A stretch of 36,504 nt of DNA from Candidatus Limimorpha caballi (GTDB lineage: Bacteria; Bacteroidota; Bacteroidia; Bacteroidales; F082), in assembly GCA_018064605.1 (NCBI GenBank), contig JAGHUX010000003.1:1-36504 (forward strand). The letters are read 5' to 3'. Under the pieces are notes generated by a model. It saw only the letters and a program-made list of their open reading frames with translations. It was not told where the DNA came from and did not search any database. Of this stretch, positions 8,406 through 17,043 are shown piece after piece. The stretch's first letter is position 1. Each line of letters opens with the position of its first letter. The position numbers and the translations under genes are program-made.

Positions 8406-8611
8406 ACGATTATTCAGACATCATTGACCTGCCGCACCACGTCTCGCCGACGCATCCGCACATGTCGATGCTCTCACGTGCCGCACAGTTCGCGCCTTTC
8501 GCCGCGCTGAACGGACACGGCGACGCAATCCGACAAACAGAACAGAAGCACACTGAGAGCTTCGATGACGCTTATGAAGACGAAAATCTTGAAATAGAAC
8601 GAAAATTTTGA
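8402..8611 (+). CDS. Small YolD-like partner protein of the Y-family polymerase
   Basis: A 69-residue protein starting inside the polymerase stop (ATGA overlap), so the two are translationally coupled. It contains IIDLPHHVSPTHPHMSML followed by SRAAQFAPFAALNGHGDAI, a short conserved motif seen in small proteins encoded next to UvrX/YqjW-type Y-family polymerases (the YolD/YqjX neighbourhood, mostly Firmicutes and mobile elements). Its molecular role is not established; a regulatory or accessory role for the polymerase is an inference from the pairing. The C-terminal half is acidic. Confidence 0.75.
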   Translation: MNDYSDIIDLPHHVSPTHPHMSMLSRAAQFAPFAALNGHGDAIRQTEQKHTESFDDAYEDENLEIERKF

Positions 8612-8622
8612 AAAATAATCCA

Positions 8623-8711
8623 ACTTTATAATCTTTCTATCTTTACAAACTTTACAAACTTTACAAACTTTACAACTTTATAAACTTTACAAACTTTCTA
8701 ACTTTCCAAAC
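8623..8711. repeat. 9-bp tandem repeat (TTTACAAAC) immediately upstream of the PatB gene
   Basis: Units TTTACAAAC start at 8642, 8651, 8660 and 8686, with variants TTTACAAC (8669), TTTATAAAC (8677), TTTCTAAC (8695) and TTTCCAAAC (8703). Looser TTTATAATC/TTTCTATC units precede them from 8624. The array ends two bases before the next ATG, so it occupies the whole leader or promoter region of that gene. Confidence 0.85.
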
Positions 8712-8712
8712 T

Positions 8713-9873
8713 ATGAAGTACAATTTTGACGAAGTTATAAATCGCGTTGGCACTCAATGCGTTAAATATGATTTAAGGAACAATGTCTTTGGAAGCCCCG
8801 ATGTGATCCCGATGTGGGTCGCCGACATGGATTTCCGCACTCCCGACTTCATCCGCGAGGCCGTCATTGAACGCGCGAAAGCTGATGTCTATGGCTACAC
8901 CTTCCGCGAAGACTCTTATTATCAGGCCGTCGCGGATTGGATCCACCGCCGTCACGGATGGGACGTGAAGAAAGAATGGATCTCTTACACGCCGGGCGTG
9001 GTCTGCGCCTTCAACATGGCGGTGATGGGTCTGACAAAAGAAAATGACGAGGTGATTATCCAGCCGCCGGTCTATCCGCCGTTCTTCCATGCGGTCGGAA
9101 GTCACGGCAGAAAGCTCGTCCTCAATCCGCTCATCGAGACTGAAAACGGATTCGTGATGGATTACGAACTTCTTGAAAAACAGGCCAAGACAGCCAAGAT
9201 GTTGATTCTCAGCAATCCTCATAACCCGGTCGGAAGAAGCTGGCGGCGCGAGGAGCTTCAGAGACTCGGCGAGATCTGCATGAGAAACAACGTGCTCGTC
9301 TTCTCCGACGAGATTCACTGCGACCTCGTGCTTCCGGGATTCAAACATACGCCGTTCGCCTCGATATGCGATGAGTTCGCGCAGCACAGCATCACGGCTC
9401 ATGCGGCGAGCAAGACGTTCAACATAGCAGGAATGGCGACTTCGTCAATAATCGTGCCAAACGAAAATTTGCGCAGACAATTCGTTGATTATGTGCATAA
9501 TACAGAAATCGACCTTGGAAATATCTTCGGCAAAATCGCTACAAAGGCCGCGATGGAAAAAGGGGAGGAGTGGCTTCAGCAATTGCTTCAATATATAAAA
9601 GGTAACATCGACTATGTGGTTGATTATGTGCACCGTGAATTGCCGAAAGTGAAGGTTCACAAGGCGGAGGCCACATATATGCTATGGCTTGATTTCTCTG
9701 CTTACGGGCTTGACAACGAGGCACTTAACCACAAGATGATTTTCGAGGCCGGTCTTGGCTTGAACGACGGAAAAGAGTTCGGCAGTGAAGGCGAACAGTG
9801 CCTGCGGATGAACCTCGCCTGTCCGAGAAGCGTTGTCGAAAAGGCGATGTCGAAGATGAAGGCGGCGTTTTAA
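8713..9873 (+). CDS. patB: MalY/PatB-type cystathionine beta-lyase (class I/II aminotransferase fold)
   Basis: A 386-residue PLP-dependent C-S lyase, expected to cleave cystathionine or related thioethers to pyruvate, ammonia and a thiol in the cytosol. The schiff-base lysine is K234 in HAASKTFNIAGM. Other family motifs: IPMWVADMDFRTP (32-44), YGYT (60-63), SYTPGVVCAF (91-100), LSNPHNPVGRSW (166-177), VFSDEIHCDLVLPG (196-209) and a C-terminal LRMNLACPRSVVEKAM. The start ATG follows directly on the 9-bp tandem repeats. Plain aminotransferases share the fold, but WVADMDF and DEIHCDL favour MalY/PatB. It appears to be a single-gene unit, with the Fic promoter following. Confidence 0.9.
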   Translation: MKYNFDEVINRVGTQCVKYDLRNNVFGSPDVIPMWVADMDFRTPDFIREAVIERAKADVYGYTFREDSYYQAVADWIHRRHGWDVKKEWISYTPGVVCAFNMAVMGLTKENDEVIIQPPVYPPFFHAVGSHGRKLVLNPLIETENGFVMDYELLEKQAKTAKMLILSNPHNPVGRSWRREELQRLGEICMRNNVLVFSDEIHCDLVLPGFKHTPFASICDEFAQHSITAHAASKTFNIAGMATSSIIVPNENLRRQFVDYVHNTEIDLGNIFGKIATKAAMEKGEEWLQQLLQYIKGNIDYVVDYVHRELPKVKVHKAEATYMLWLDFSAYGLDNEALNHKMIFEAGLGLNDGKEFGSEGEQCLRMNLACPRSVVEKAMSKMKAAF

Positions 9874-9898
9874 AGTTGAAAAATGCCTTGAAAAGTCC

Positions 9899-9929
9899 TT
9901 GCGAAAACGTGAAAAAATGCTTATCTTTG
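9899..9929 (+). promoter_or_regulatory. Bacteroidetes-type promoter for the Fic gene
   Basis: TTG at 9899-9901 and TATCTTTG at 9922-9929 are separated by 20 bases, the expected -33/-7 arrangement. The ATG follows 21 bases after the -7 box. Confidence 0.7.
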
Positions 9930-9950
9930 CATTTTAAAATTTAACAAATC

Positions 9951-10841
9951 ATGGGTTCAGAAAAGATTTCGATACGATTTTTTGAGGATCAAATGGTCCG
10001 TGCTCAATGGGATGGCGACAACCAATTGTGGTGGTACGTTGTTACAGACATTGTTGCGGCGATAACAAAAAGTGAAAATGCACGAAAATATTGGAGCGTA
10101 CTTAAAACACGTTTAAAGAAGCAAGGTAATGAGTTGGCTACAAATTGTAGTCAACTGAAATTTGAAGCGTCTGATGGGAAAAAATATAGCATGGATTGCA
10201 TCAAACAGTCTGATGTTGAGGAACTTGCGAAATTGATTCCAAGCAAAAACGCCATTAGTTTTTTGGATTGGTTCACTTATAGTGACAATACAATTGATGG
10301 CAGAAGTAAAAAAAAGGCTTACACGTTTTGGGAGTCAAATTTAGTTTCGCCGAATGATGTAGGTACGGTAAAGTCATTGCAGCAAATACACGGATTTATC
10401 TTCGGTGGATTGTATGATTTTGCAGGGAAAATCCGTAACAAAACCATTTCAAAAGGTGGTTTTACTTTTTGCTTGGCACAGTATCTTGACAATGCTTTAA
10501 AGCAAGTTGAACGGATGCCTGAAAATAATATCGACGAGATTATTGACAAATATGTTGAAATGAATGTCTGCCATCCATTCATGGAAGGAAATGGCAGAAG
10601 CACCCGCATCTGGCTTGATTTGATATTGCGTAAAAGGTTGAAAAAATGTGTTGACTGGAGCAAGATTGACAAGCAGGAGTATCTGAACGCAATGATTGTA
10701 AGTCATTCAAATACAACACAAATAAATCAACTAATCAAAAACGCTTTGACCGACGAAATCGATGACCGCCAGATTTTCATGAAAGGCATCGACTACTCCT
10801 ATTATTATGAGGAGGAAAATGATTTCGCTGAAGAGATTTGA
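9951..10841 (+). CDS. BRO-N-like/Fic-domain protein (predicted AMP transferase)
   Basis: A 296-residue protein. Residues about 5-110 resemble the BRO-N (phage antirepressor-like) domain, with WWYVVTDIVAAI and KYWSVLKTRLKKQG. The Fic domain follows: flap KTISKGGFTF (164-173) and the intact catalytic motif HPFMEGNGRSTR (208-219), matching HPFxxGNGRxxR. The C-terminus contains SYYYEE (283-288), close to the inhibitory (S/T)xxxE(G/N) motif at the C-terminus of class III Fic proteins, so activity may be self-inhibited. Known Fic enzymes mainly transfer AMP to target proteins; the target here is unknown. The stop overlaps the following CDP-alcohol phosphatidyltransferase start (TGATG), so the two are co-translated. 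A clear promoter precedes it. Confidence 0.87.
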   Translation: MGSEKISIRFFEDQMVRAQWDGDNQLWWYVVTDIVAAITKSENARKYWSVLKTRLKKQGNELATNCSQLKFEASDGKKYSMDCIKQSDVEELAKLIPSKNAISFLDWFTYSDNTIDGRSKKKAYTFWESNLVSPNDVGTVKSLQQIHGFIFGGLYDFAGKIRNKTISKGGFTFCLAQYLDNALKQVERMPENNIDEIIDKYVEMNVCHPFMEGNGRSTRIWLDLILRKRLKKCVDWSKIDKQEYLNAMIVSHSNTTQINQLIKNALTDEIDDRQIFMKGIDYSYYYEEENDFAEEI

Positions 10842-11344
10842 TGGTTATGATAAAAACTCATATCCCTAACATTATCACGGCGTTACGGATTGCGTTGTGT
10901 GTCCCGATGTTTCTCGCCGAAGCTATCTCGCCGCTGTTTGTCGCCTGTTATCTGTTTGCGGGATTGTCGGATATGATCGACGGTTTTCTTGCGAGAAAAC
11001 TTGGCGTCACGAGCGAATTTGGTGCGCGGCTCGACAGCGTCGCCGATTTTATTTTTGTAATCACTGCATTTATAAAAATATTTCCATTGTTGAATTTTCT
11101 ATTATGGATATGGTTGATAATCATAATGATAGCTGTGATGAAAATCGTAAGTTTAATTGTCTCGAAGTTTAGAAACGGAAAAGTTGTTTTTCTTCACACC
11201 AAAGCAAACAAAATTGCCGGATTGTTGCTTTTCATCGGAATGCTTTTTGTGAAAACGGCTTGTTTTCAATACATTGTGGTTGGAATTATTGCTGTGGCGA
11301 TGGTCGCGGCTGTTGATGAGATGGTGATGGTTCTGAAATCTTGA
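10841..11344 (+). CDS. CDP-alcohol phosphatidyltransferase family membrane protein
   Basis: A 167-residue integral membrane enzyme that would transfer a phospho-alcohol between a CDP-linked donor and an alcohol in phospholipid synthesis. The family signature is complete: SDMIDGFLARKLGVTSEF followed by GARLDSVADF, fitting DxxDGxxARxxxxxxxxGxxxDxxxD. About five or six hydrophobic helices are seen. The ATG at 10841 overlaps the Fic stop codon; an alternative ATG lies at 10847. PgsA-like proteins (phosphatidylglycerophosphate synthase) have this size, but the alcohol substrate cannot be read from the sequence. Transcription ends at a bidirectional hairpin shared with the converging EF-G gene. Confidence 0.85.
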   Translation: MVMIKTHIPNIITALRIALCVPMFLAEAISPLFVACYLFAGLSDMIDGFLARKLGVTSEFGARLDSVADFIFVITAFIKIFPLLNFLLWIWLIIIMIAVMKIVSLIVSKFRNGKVVFLHTKANKIAGLLLFIGMLFVKTACFQYIVVGIIAVAMVAAVDEMVMVLKS

Positions 11345-11384
11345 TTCGGGTATTTTGTTTGGCGGTGACGGGAAATCGGAATAA

Positions 11385-11416
11385 AAAAAGTGCCACATGG
11401 GAATGTGACACTTTTT
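11385..11416. terminator. Bidirectional intrinsic terminator
   Basis: The arms AAAAAGTGCCACA and TGTGACACTTTTT pair with a single mismatch around a six-base loop, with A and T runs on either side. It lies between the convergent phosphatidyltransferase and EF-G genes and can serve both strands. Confidence 0.8.
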
Positions 11417-11434
11417 GAGTCAAAAGGTTGACTT

Positions 11435-13507
11435 TCAGTTTTTTTCGCTGTTTCTTTCCTTGACGATTTCTTCTTGCTTGTCCTTTGGTGTCGGAGCGTA
11501 TTTGTCGAACTCCATCGAGTAGTTGGCGCGTCCCGACGTGACGTTGCGCAGAGCGGTGGCGTAGCCGAACATCTCCATCAGCGGGACGAAGGCGTCCACT
11601 TTCTGCGAGCCTTTGCGGAAACGCCGCATAGCCTCGATACGTCCGCGGCGTTTGTTCAGGTCGCCGGTCACGTTGCCGATATAGTCGTCCGGCGTGTTGA
11701 TCTCGACCTTCATCACGGGTTCGAGAAGTGCCGGCGAGGCCTTCATGAAAGCTTGTTTGAAGCACATCTGCGCGCAGACCTGGAACGCCATGTCGCTCGA
11801 ATCGACAGGGTGGAAGCCGCCGTCGAGGAGGACGCATTTGACGTCAACGACCGGATAGCCCGCGAACGGGCCTTTCTGCATGGCCGTCTGGAGGCCTTTC
11901 TGCACCGACGGGATGAACTCCTTCGGGATGACGCCGCCCTTGGTGACGTCGACGAACTCGAAGCCGTTGCCCGGGTTGGGCTCGAAGCGTATCACGGTGT
12001 GCGCGAACTGTCCCTTGCCGCCCGTCTGCTTCACGAAACGATAGTTGCACTCGAACGGCGCGGTGATGGTCTCGCGGAACGACACCGACGGCGCACCTAC
12101 GCTGACGGGCACCTTGAACTCGTCCTTGAGACGGTCAACGATGATCTCAAGGTGCAGCTCGCCCATGCCCGCGATGATCGTCTCCTCGGTCTCCTCGTCG
12201 TAATGCGCACGGAACGACGGGTCTTCGTTGCACAGCTTCGCGAGCGCCTCGCCGAGCTTGCCGCGGTTCTTCTTGTCGTCGAGATTCACTTTCATCTCAA
12301 TGACCGCTGGCGGTATGTGTATGTTCTCCAACAAGATTGGCGAGCCCTCGTCGCAGAGCGTATCGCCGGTTCTGGTGATCTTCATCCCGACGAGAGCCAC
12401 GATTTCGCCCGCTCCGGCCTCCGTGATCTCCTCGCGCTCCTTCGCCTTGATGCGGAAGATTCGCCCGATGCGTTCTGTCTTGCCCTTGTTGGTGTTGAAA
12501 ACCGACATGCCGCTCGTGAGCTTGCCGCTGAATATGCGGATGAACGTCTGCTGTCCGACATACGGGTCGTTGATGAGCTTGAACGCCAGAGCGGAGAACG
12601 GCTCGTTGTCAAGCGGGTTGCGTTGTACCGTCTTCTCCTCGTCGTCGGGGTCGTGGGCGATGATCGCGCCGAGGTCCTTCGGCGAAGGCAGATAGTCCAC
12701 GATGGCGTCGAGCAGGAGCTGTATGCCCTTGTTCTTGTAGGCCGAGCCGCAGAGAACCGGCACCATCATGAGCTTTATCGTCGCCATGCGGATGGCGGCC
12801 TTCAGCTTCTCGACCGGAACGTCCTCGTCGGACAGATAAAGCTCGGCTATCTCGTCGTCGAAGTCGGCGACGTGCTCTATGAGGTTGCGGCGCGCCTCTT
12901 CAACCTGCGCCGTCATGCTCTCCGGAATCGGACCTACAATACGCTCCTTGTCCTTGAAAATCACGGAGTTCATGTTGACAAGGTCAATCATTCCTTCAAA
13001 CGAGTCTTCCTGTCCGATAGGCATGTGAATCGGCACTGCATTCGCGCCGAGGTATTTGTTCATCTGGTTCACCACCTCGTTGAAGTCGGCGCCGGTGCGG
13101 TCCATCTTGTTGACGAAAGCGATGCGCGGCACACGGTACTTGTCGGCCTGGTTCCAGACCGTCTCGCTCTGCGGCTGTACGCCGCCGACGGCGCAGAAGA
13201 CCGCCACCATGCCGTCGATGACACGCAGCGAACGCTCGACCTCGACAGTGAAGTCAACGTGGCCGGGAGTGTCTATCAGGTTGATCTGATGGTCGTTCCA
13301 GTGTGTCGTGATGGCCGCCGATGCAATGGTGATGCCGCGCTCCTGCTCCTGCTTCATGAAATCCATCGTGGCCTGACCGTCATGCGTCTCGCCAAGCTTG
13401 CGGTTCACCCCCGTGAAGAACAAAATTCGCTCCGAACATGTGGTCTTGCCTGCGTCAATATGCGCAGCAATACCAATGTTTCTTAATTTAGAAATGTTTA
13501 AGTTCAT
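11435..13507 (-). CDS. fusA: Translation elongation factor G
   Basis: A 690-residue ribosomal translocase GTPase. The G-domain motifs are all intact: AHIDAGKTT (15-23), RGITI in switch I (57-61), DTPGH (79-83, including the catalytic His) and NKMD (133-136). The GELHLEI signature of domain III and the domain IV segment ending GGFHPVDSSDMAF are present, and the length is that of the family. It is not in a str operon (no rpsL, rpsG or tuf beside it). Many Bacteroidota carry a second EF-G paralogue, so this could be the main or the additional copy; the complete GTPase motifs suggest an active GTPase. The converging neighbour shares its terminator. Confidence 0.95.
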   Translation of the reverse strand: MNLNISKLRNIGIAAHIDAGKTTCSERILFFTGVNRKLGETHDGQATMDFMKQEQERGITIASAAITTHWNDHQINLIDTPGHVDFTVEVERSLRVIDGMVAVFCAVGGVQPQSETVWNQADKYRVPRIAFVNKMDRTGADFNEVVNQMNKYLGANAVPIHMPIGQEDSFEGMIDLVNMNSVIFKDKERIVGPIPESMTAQVEEARRNLIEHVADFDDEIAELYLSDEDVPVEKLKAAIRMATIKLMMVPVLCGSAYKNKGIQLLLDAIVDYLPSPKDLGAIIAHDPDDEEKTVQRNPLDNEPFSALAFKLINDPYVGQQTFIRIFSGKLTSGMSVFNTNKGKTERIGRIFRIKAKEREEITEAGAGEIVALVGMKITRTGDTLCDEGSPILLENIHIPPAVIEMKVNLDDKKNRGKLGEALAKLCNEDPSFRAHYDEETEETIIAGMGELHLEIIVDRLKDEFKVPVSVGAPSVSFRETITAPFECNYRFVKQTGGKGQFAHTVIRFEPNPGNGFEFVDVTKGGVIPKEFIPSVQKGLQTAMQKGPFAGYPVVDVKCVLLDGGFHPVDSSDMAFQVCAQMCFKQAFMKASPALLEPVMKVEINTPDDYIGNVTGDLNKRRGRIEAMRRFRKGSQKVDAFVPLMEMFGYATALRNVTSGRANYSMEFDKYAPTPKDKQEEIVKERNSEKN

Positions 13508-13568
13508 ATTGTAATTATTTGATTTTCAATTTGATAAATAAAAAATATCCTGTCTGAAAAAATTTTTG

Positions 13569-13576
13569 CAAAGGTA
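13569..13576 (-). promoter_or_regulatory. Bacteroidetes-type -7 box for EF-G
   Basis: The minus strand reads TACCTTTGCA, the same string as at the pncB promoter, about 61 bases ahead of the EF-G start codon. No clear -33 element was found. Confidence 0.5.
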
Positions 13577-13622
13577 AGAAAAATCTTGAAGCCCTCGGTA
13601 GGAAACCAAATTTGTTTTTGCT

Positions 13623-13630
13623 TATTTTTG
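13623..13630 (+). promoter_or_regulatory. Bacteroidetes-type -7 box for hrpB
   Basis: TATTTTTG followed by CA matches TAnnTTTG and ends 23 bases before the ATG at 13654. A -33 element is not obvious. Confidence 0.4.
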
Positions 13631-13653
13631 CAAACCGAAACGACAGACCACTG

Positions 13654-16149
13654 ATGATTGACAATTCCGAAGCGACAAAACTGCCTGCGTATTCGATTGC
13701 CGAAGAGGTGAATCGAAGATTGCGTGAATGTAACAGGTTGATTATCACTGCGCCTCCTGGTGCGGGAAAATCGACGCTGCTGCCGCTGACGATTCTCGAA
13801 GGCTTGAAAGATAACGGAAAAGTCATCATGCTTGAGCCCCGTCGTCTTGCCGCGCGTCAGATAGCCGAACGGATGGCTTCGCTTTTGAACGAGAAAGTGG
13901 GCGAGACCGTCGGCTATCGGATCCGTTTCGAGAAGAACGTCTCTTCAAAGACGCGTATTGAGGTCGTGACGGAAGGCATACTGACGCGGATGCTCATCGC
14001 CGACCCGACGCTTGAAGGCGTCTCGGTCGTCATTTTCGATGAGTTTCATGAAAGAAGCCTGAACTCCGATGTGGCGCTTGCCATGACCCGTGAGTCGCAG
14101 GACATCGTACGGCCAGACTTGAAAATCGTGATAATGTCGGCGACGATTGACGCGACGACGATTTGTCGTGACCTTGATGCACCGTTGATTAACAGTGAAG
14201 GCCGGATGTATGATGTCGAGGTCTTCAATTCTGAGCGTGACATCGATGTCAGAAACGTGTCGGAAGAGGTGGCGCGAGCCGTCTGCAAGGCACATCGGGA
14301 GCACGAAGGCGACATCCTCGCTTTTTTGCCCGGGCAGGCCGAAATCTTGAGGTGCAAGGACTTTCTCGGCAGTGATTTGCCTTGCACAAGCGTCATCCCG
14401 TTGTACGGAAATCTCTCGTCGCAGGAGCAGAGGACCGCGATAATGCCTTCTGCGAAAGGCTGGCGAAAAGTCGTCCTCGCCACTCCGATAGCCGAAACGT
14501 CATTGACAATCAACGGGGTGAGGATCGTCGTCGATTCAGGTTTTTGCAAGACGTTGGTCTTTGACCCGCGCAATGGGTTGAGTCGTCTTGAGACCGTGCG
14601 GATCAGCATGGACATGGCAAATCAGCGGAAGGGGCGTGCCGGACGAGTGGCGGAGGGCGTCTGTTACCGGCTTTGGAGCAAGGCGACAGAGCGCAGGATG
14701 GCCGAGAGCCGCAAGCCGGAGATCGTTGAGGCCGACTTGTCGCCGATGATGCTTGACGTTGCGGCATGGGGCGGGGGCGAGGGCGAGGGCGAGGTCATGA
14801 AGTTGCCTTGGCTCACACCGCCGCCGCAAGGCAATGCCGCCCGGGCATCAAGGCTCTTGCAGATGCTCGACGCCGTTGATAATGAAGGTAATATCACGGA
14901 AATCGGGAAGATGTTGTCGAAGATGCCCTGCCATCCTCGAATCTCGAAGATGCTCGTCGCTGCAAAAAACGACAGGATGAAAGCCCTTGCAGCCGACATC
15001 GCAGCGGTTCTTGAGGAGAGAGACCCGCTTTCATCTTTCGAAAACGACGCCGACATCAACACGCGAATTGCTCTTTTGCGCAAAGCAAGGAAAAACAATT
15101 CTGATGGGAAATGGAATCGTATCATATTGATTGCCAATGAATATCTGCGGCTTGCTCATGTCCGATCCGACAATGAGCAGCCCGATGCCTTTGAAACCGG
15201 CGAGCTTGTGGCGTCAGCGTATCCCGAACGTATCGCGAAATCTTTTGACAGCAACGGGAAATACAAACTTGCGAGTGGCGATAACGCCATTGTAAATCCG
15301 AAGGACGACCTCGCGTCGCATGAGTGGCTCGCGGTGGCCGAGCTGAACGCTTCGAGCGGGAATGTGTTCCTTGCCTCTCCGCTGAGAAAAGAGACGTTGC
15401 CGGCTTTGGCGAAGATGCGCGACAACATTTATTGGGACGGCAAAAAAGGACAGGTTTTCGCACGAAACGAGTTGTATATTGGAAGTTTGGTCGTTGAGAG
15501 CCGTCAGATTCAGGGCGATTGCAACAAACAGATTATCAAGGTTTTGTGTGAGGCGTGTGCGAAAGAGGGCAGGAGTATGCTCGATTTCTCCGATGAGGTG
15601 GAGAGGCTTCAGCGGCGGATTTCCGTTGTCGCGTCGTGGCATCCTGAGCTTGAACTCCCGGATTTGAGTACGGAGACAATCTTGAAAAAAACAGAAGAAT
15701 GGCTTCCGTTTTATCTTGAAAATGGCGGAAAATTGAAGACAAGCATCATTGAATTGAAGAAAATCGACCTTTGCGCGGCGATATGGGCGATGCTTTCGTA
15801 TGAGCAGCAGCGGGCTGTTGACCGTCTCGCGCCGTCGCACATCGTGGTTCCGACGGGCAGCCGGATCCGTGTCGATTACCGTCAAGGTGCTGACAATCCG
15901 ATAGTTAGCGTCAGACTACAGGAGTGTTTCGGGCTTGCCGACACGCCTTGTGTTGACGGCGGGAGGCGTCCGGTCTTGATGGAGTTGTTGTCGCCAGGTT
16001 TCAAGCCCGTCCAGCTGACGAGCGACCTCCGCAGTTTTTGGCGCAGCGCATATTTTGAGGTCAGGAAGGAGTTGAGGCGTCGTTATCCGAAGCATTACTG
16101 GCCTGATGCCCCGAGTGAGGCGGAGGCGGTGAGAGGGGTGAGGAGATGA
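13654..16149 (+). CDS. hrpB: ATP-dependent helicase HrpB (DEAH/RHA family)
   Basis: An 831-residue DExH helicase of the HrpB family. Visible motifs: Walker A APPGAGKST (33-41), PRRLAARQIAERMA (motif Ia), TEGILTRML, DEFHERSLNSD (motif II), MSATIDA (motif III), ATPIAETSLTINGVRIVVDS (motif V) and QRKGRAGR (motif VI). A helicase-associated region and the HrpB C-terminal domain follow, ending KHYWPDAPSEAEAVRGVRR, close to the usual HrpB ending. The ATG at 13654 was preferred over an upstream TTG because the frame before it runs through the promoter. The biological role of HrpB is poorly defined; nucleic acid unwinding is assumed from the family. It is divergent from EF-G. Confidence 0.93.
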   Translation: MIDNSEATKLPAYSIAEEVNRRLRECNRLIITAPPGAGKSTLLPLTILEGLKDNGKVIMLEPRRLAARQIAERMASLLNEKVGETVGYRIRFEKNVSSKTRIEVVTEGILTRMLIADPTLEGVSVVIFDEFHERSLNSDVALAMTRESQDIVRPDLKIVIMSATIDATTICRDLDAPLINSEGRMYDVEVFNSERDIDVRNVSEEVARAVCKAHREHEGDILAFLPGQAEILRCKDFLGSDLPCTSVIPLYGNLSSQEQRTAIMPSAKGWRKVVLATPIAETSLTINGVRIVVDSGFCKTLVFDPRNGLSRLETVRISMDMANQRKGRAGRVAEGVCYRLWSKATERRMAESRKPEIVEADLSPMMLDVAAWGGGEGEGEVMKLPWLTPPPQGNAARASRLLQMLDAVDNEGNITEIGKMLSKMPCHPRISKMLVAAKNDRMKALAADIAAVLEERDPLSSFENDADINTRIALLRKARKNNSDGKWNRIILIANEYLRLAHVRSDNEQPDAFETGELVASAYPERIAKSFDSNGKYKLASGDNAIVNPKDDLASHEWLAVAELNASSGNVFLASPLRKETLPALAKMRDNIYWDGKKGQVFARNELYIGSLVVESRQIQGDCNKQIIKVLCEACAKEGRSMLDFSDEVERLQRRISVVASWHPELELPDLSTETILKKTEEWLPFYLENGGKLKTSIIELKKIDLCAAIWAMLSYEQQRAVDRLAPSHIVVPTGSRIRVDYRQGADNPIVSVRLQECFGLADTPCVDGGRRPVLMELLSPGFKPVQLTSDLRSFWRSAYFEVRKELRRRYPKHYWPDAPSEAEAVRGVRR

Positions 16150-16253
16150 GGATGTCTGGCGCAACTTTCAACTGTAAAAAAAATCAAACTTAACCTGTTG
16201 GATGAATTAATTTGTTGATAATTTTCTTATTGGTTAAGCATCGTGATGAAGAG

Positions 16254-16850
16254 ATGGCTCTACATATTCATGATTTGCAAAAAATGAGTTTTGATAAAAA
16301 CCTTTGCTCAAGTGGTGATTATTATTTAGGTCAGTTATATAGGAAAGTGTTTAAAAGATATCCTGAACTGCTGAAGCCTAAACTTTTTGAACTTCTTGAT
16401 GACGAGAAAGGACGTCATTCATGGATAGATTTATTGAGTACAGGATATCCACAAGAACAAGGAGAGGAAGAGCCCATGTATATGCTAATCCCTATCGACG
16501 AGTGGTTCTTATGGTTAGATAAAGCCACAGCAAATGACAGGGCTTATGCTTTGGCAATGATGTTTAGCTATGCATCCGAATCAGAAGCCAGTCCAGAAAT
16601 GTTGAGATTGTTAGATGGTTATTGGTGCGACGAAGTTCGCGATGCATTAAGCTGTCGTTTCCATTCCTATAGCTGGACTGGAACAGGCATTCCTCTTTAC
16701 AAAAACAGAATAGCCATTTGTAAAGATTTCGTGTCAAGACTCACCAATTTAGAAGCCAAAGAATGGTTTAAAAAAGACATCCACCATTGGGAAAATGAAA
16801 TCGAAAAAGAACTCCTGCATAATGCACATGAGAAAGCAATATATGATTAA
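16254..16850 (+). CDS. Hypothetical protein, probably the C-terminal remnant of a larger helical-repeat protein
   Basis: Up to 212 residues if a TTG at 16212 is used; 198 from the ATG at 16254. I do not recognise a named family. The segment WLDKATANDRAYALAMMFSY through WCDEVRDALSCRF resembles HEAT-like helical repeats. The end, SYSWTGTGIPLYKNRI followed by WFKKDIHHWENEIEKEL, resembles the C-termini of large NTPase/HEAT proteins, with a charged amphipathic final helix. There is no promoter, catalytic motif, signal peptide or membrane segment. A gene beginning abruptly 104 bp after hrpB with a repeat-protein-like end suggests a fragment left after deletion of the N-terminal part. It is much more AT-rich than hrpB. 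Confidence 0.45.
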   Translation: MALHIHDLQKMSFDKNLCSSGDYYLGQLYRKVFKRYPELLKPKLFELLDDEKGRHSWIDLLSTGYPQEQGEEEPMYMLIPIDEWFLWLDKATANDRAYALAMMFSYASESEASPEMLRLLDGYWCDEVRDALSCRFHSYSWTGTGIPLYKNRIAICKDFVSRLTNLEAKEWFKKDIHHWENEIEKELLHNAHEKAIYD

Positions 16851-17013
16851 ACATACTGTATTATTATTCCTGCGCTAAAATTTATAACACGCGTGGCGAC
16901 GCCTCCGGCCAACTCCAACACCCAGCCTACGGCATTTATCATAAGTCCTAAAAAACTCCCAACGTTTCCTACAAATCCCCAAAAATCTATATCCTCAAAA
17001 AAAAAATAATTCG
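16851..17013. other. Intergenic spacer without a recognisable gene
   Basis: No reading frame with coding character and no RNA structure was seen. The last 60 bases are A-rich and lead into the promoter box of the next gene. Confidence 0.5.
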
Positions 17014-17021
17014 TAACTTTG
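17014..17021 (+). promoter_or_regulatory. Bacteroidetes-type -7 box for the AlbA_2 gene
   Basis: TAACTTTG followed by CC matches TAnnTTTG and lies 22 bases before the ATG at 17044. There is no clear TTG at -33. Confidence 0.45.
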
Positions 17022-17043
17022 CCACGTAAAAAAATTGACTGCT

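Noticed and set aside
11474..13486. A 670-codon open frame on the plus strand opposite EF-G
   Set aside because: It mirrors the GC-rich codon pattern of EF-G, has no recognisable domains and is low in complexity; the minus-strand EF-G is certain.
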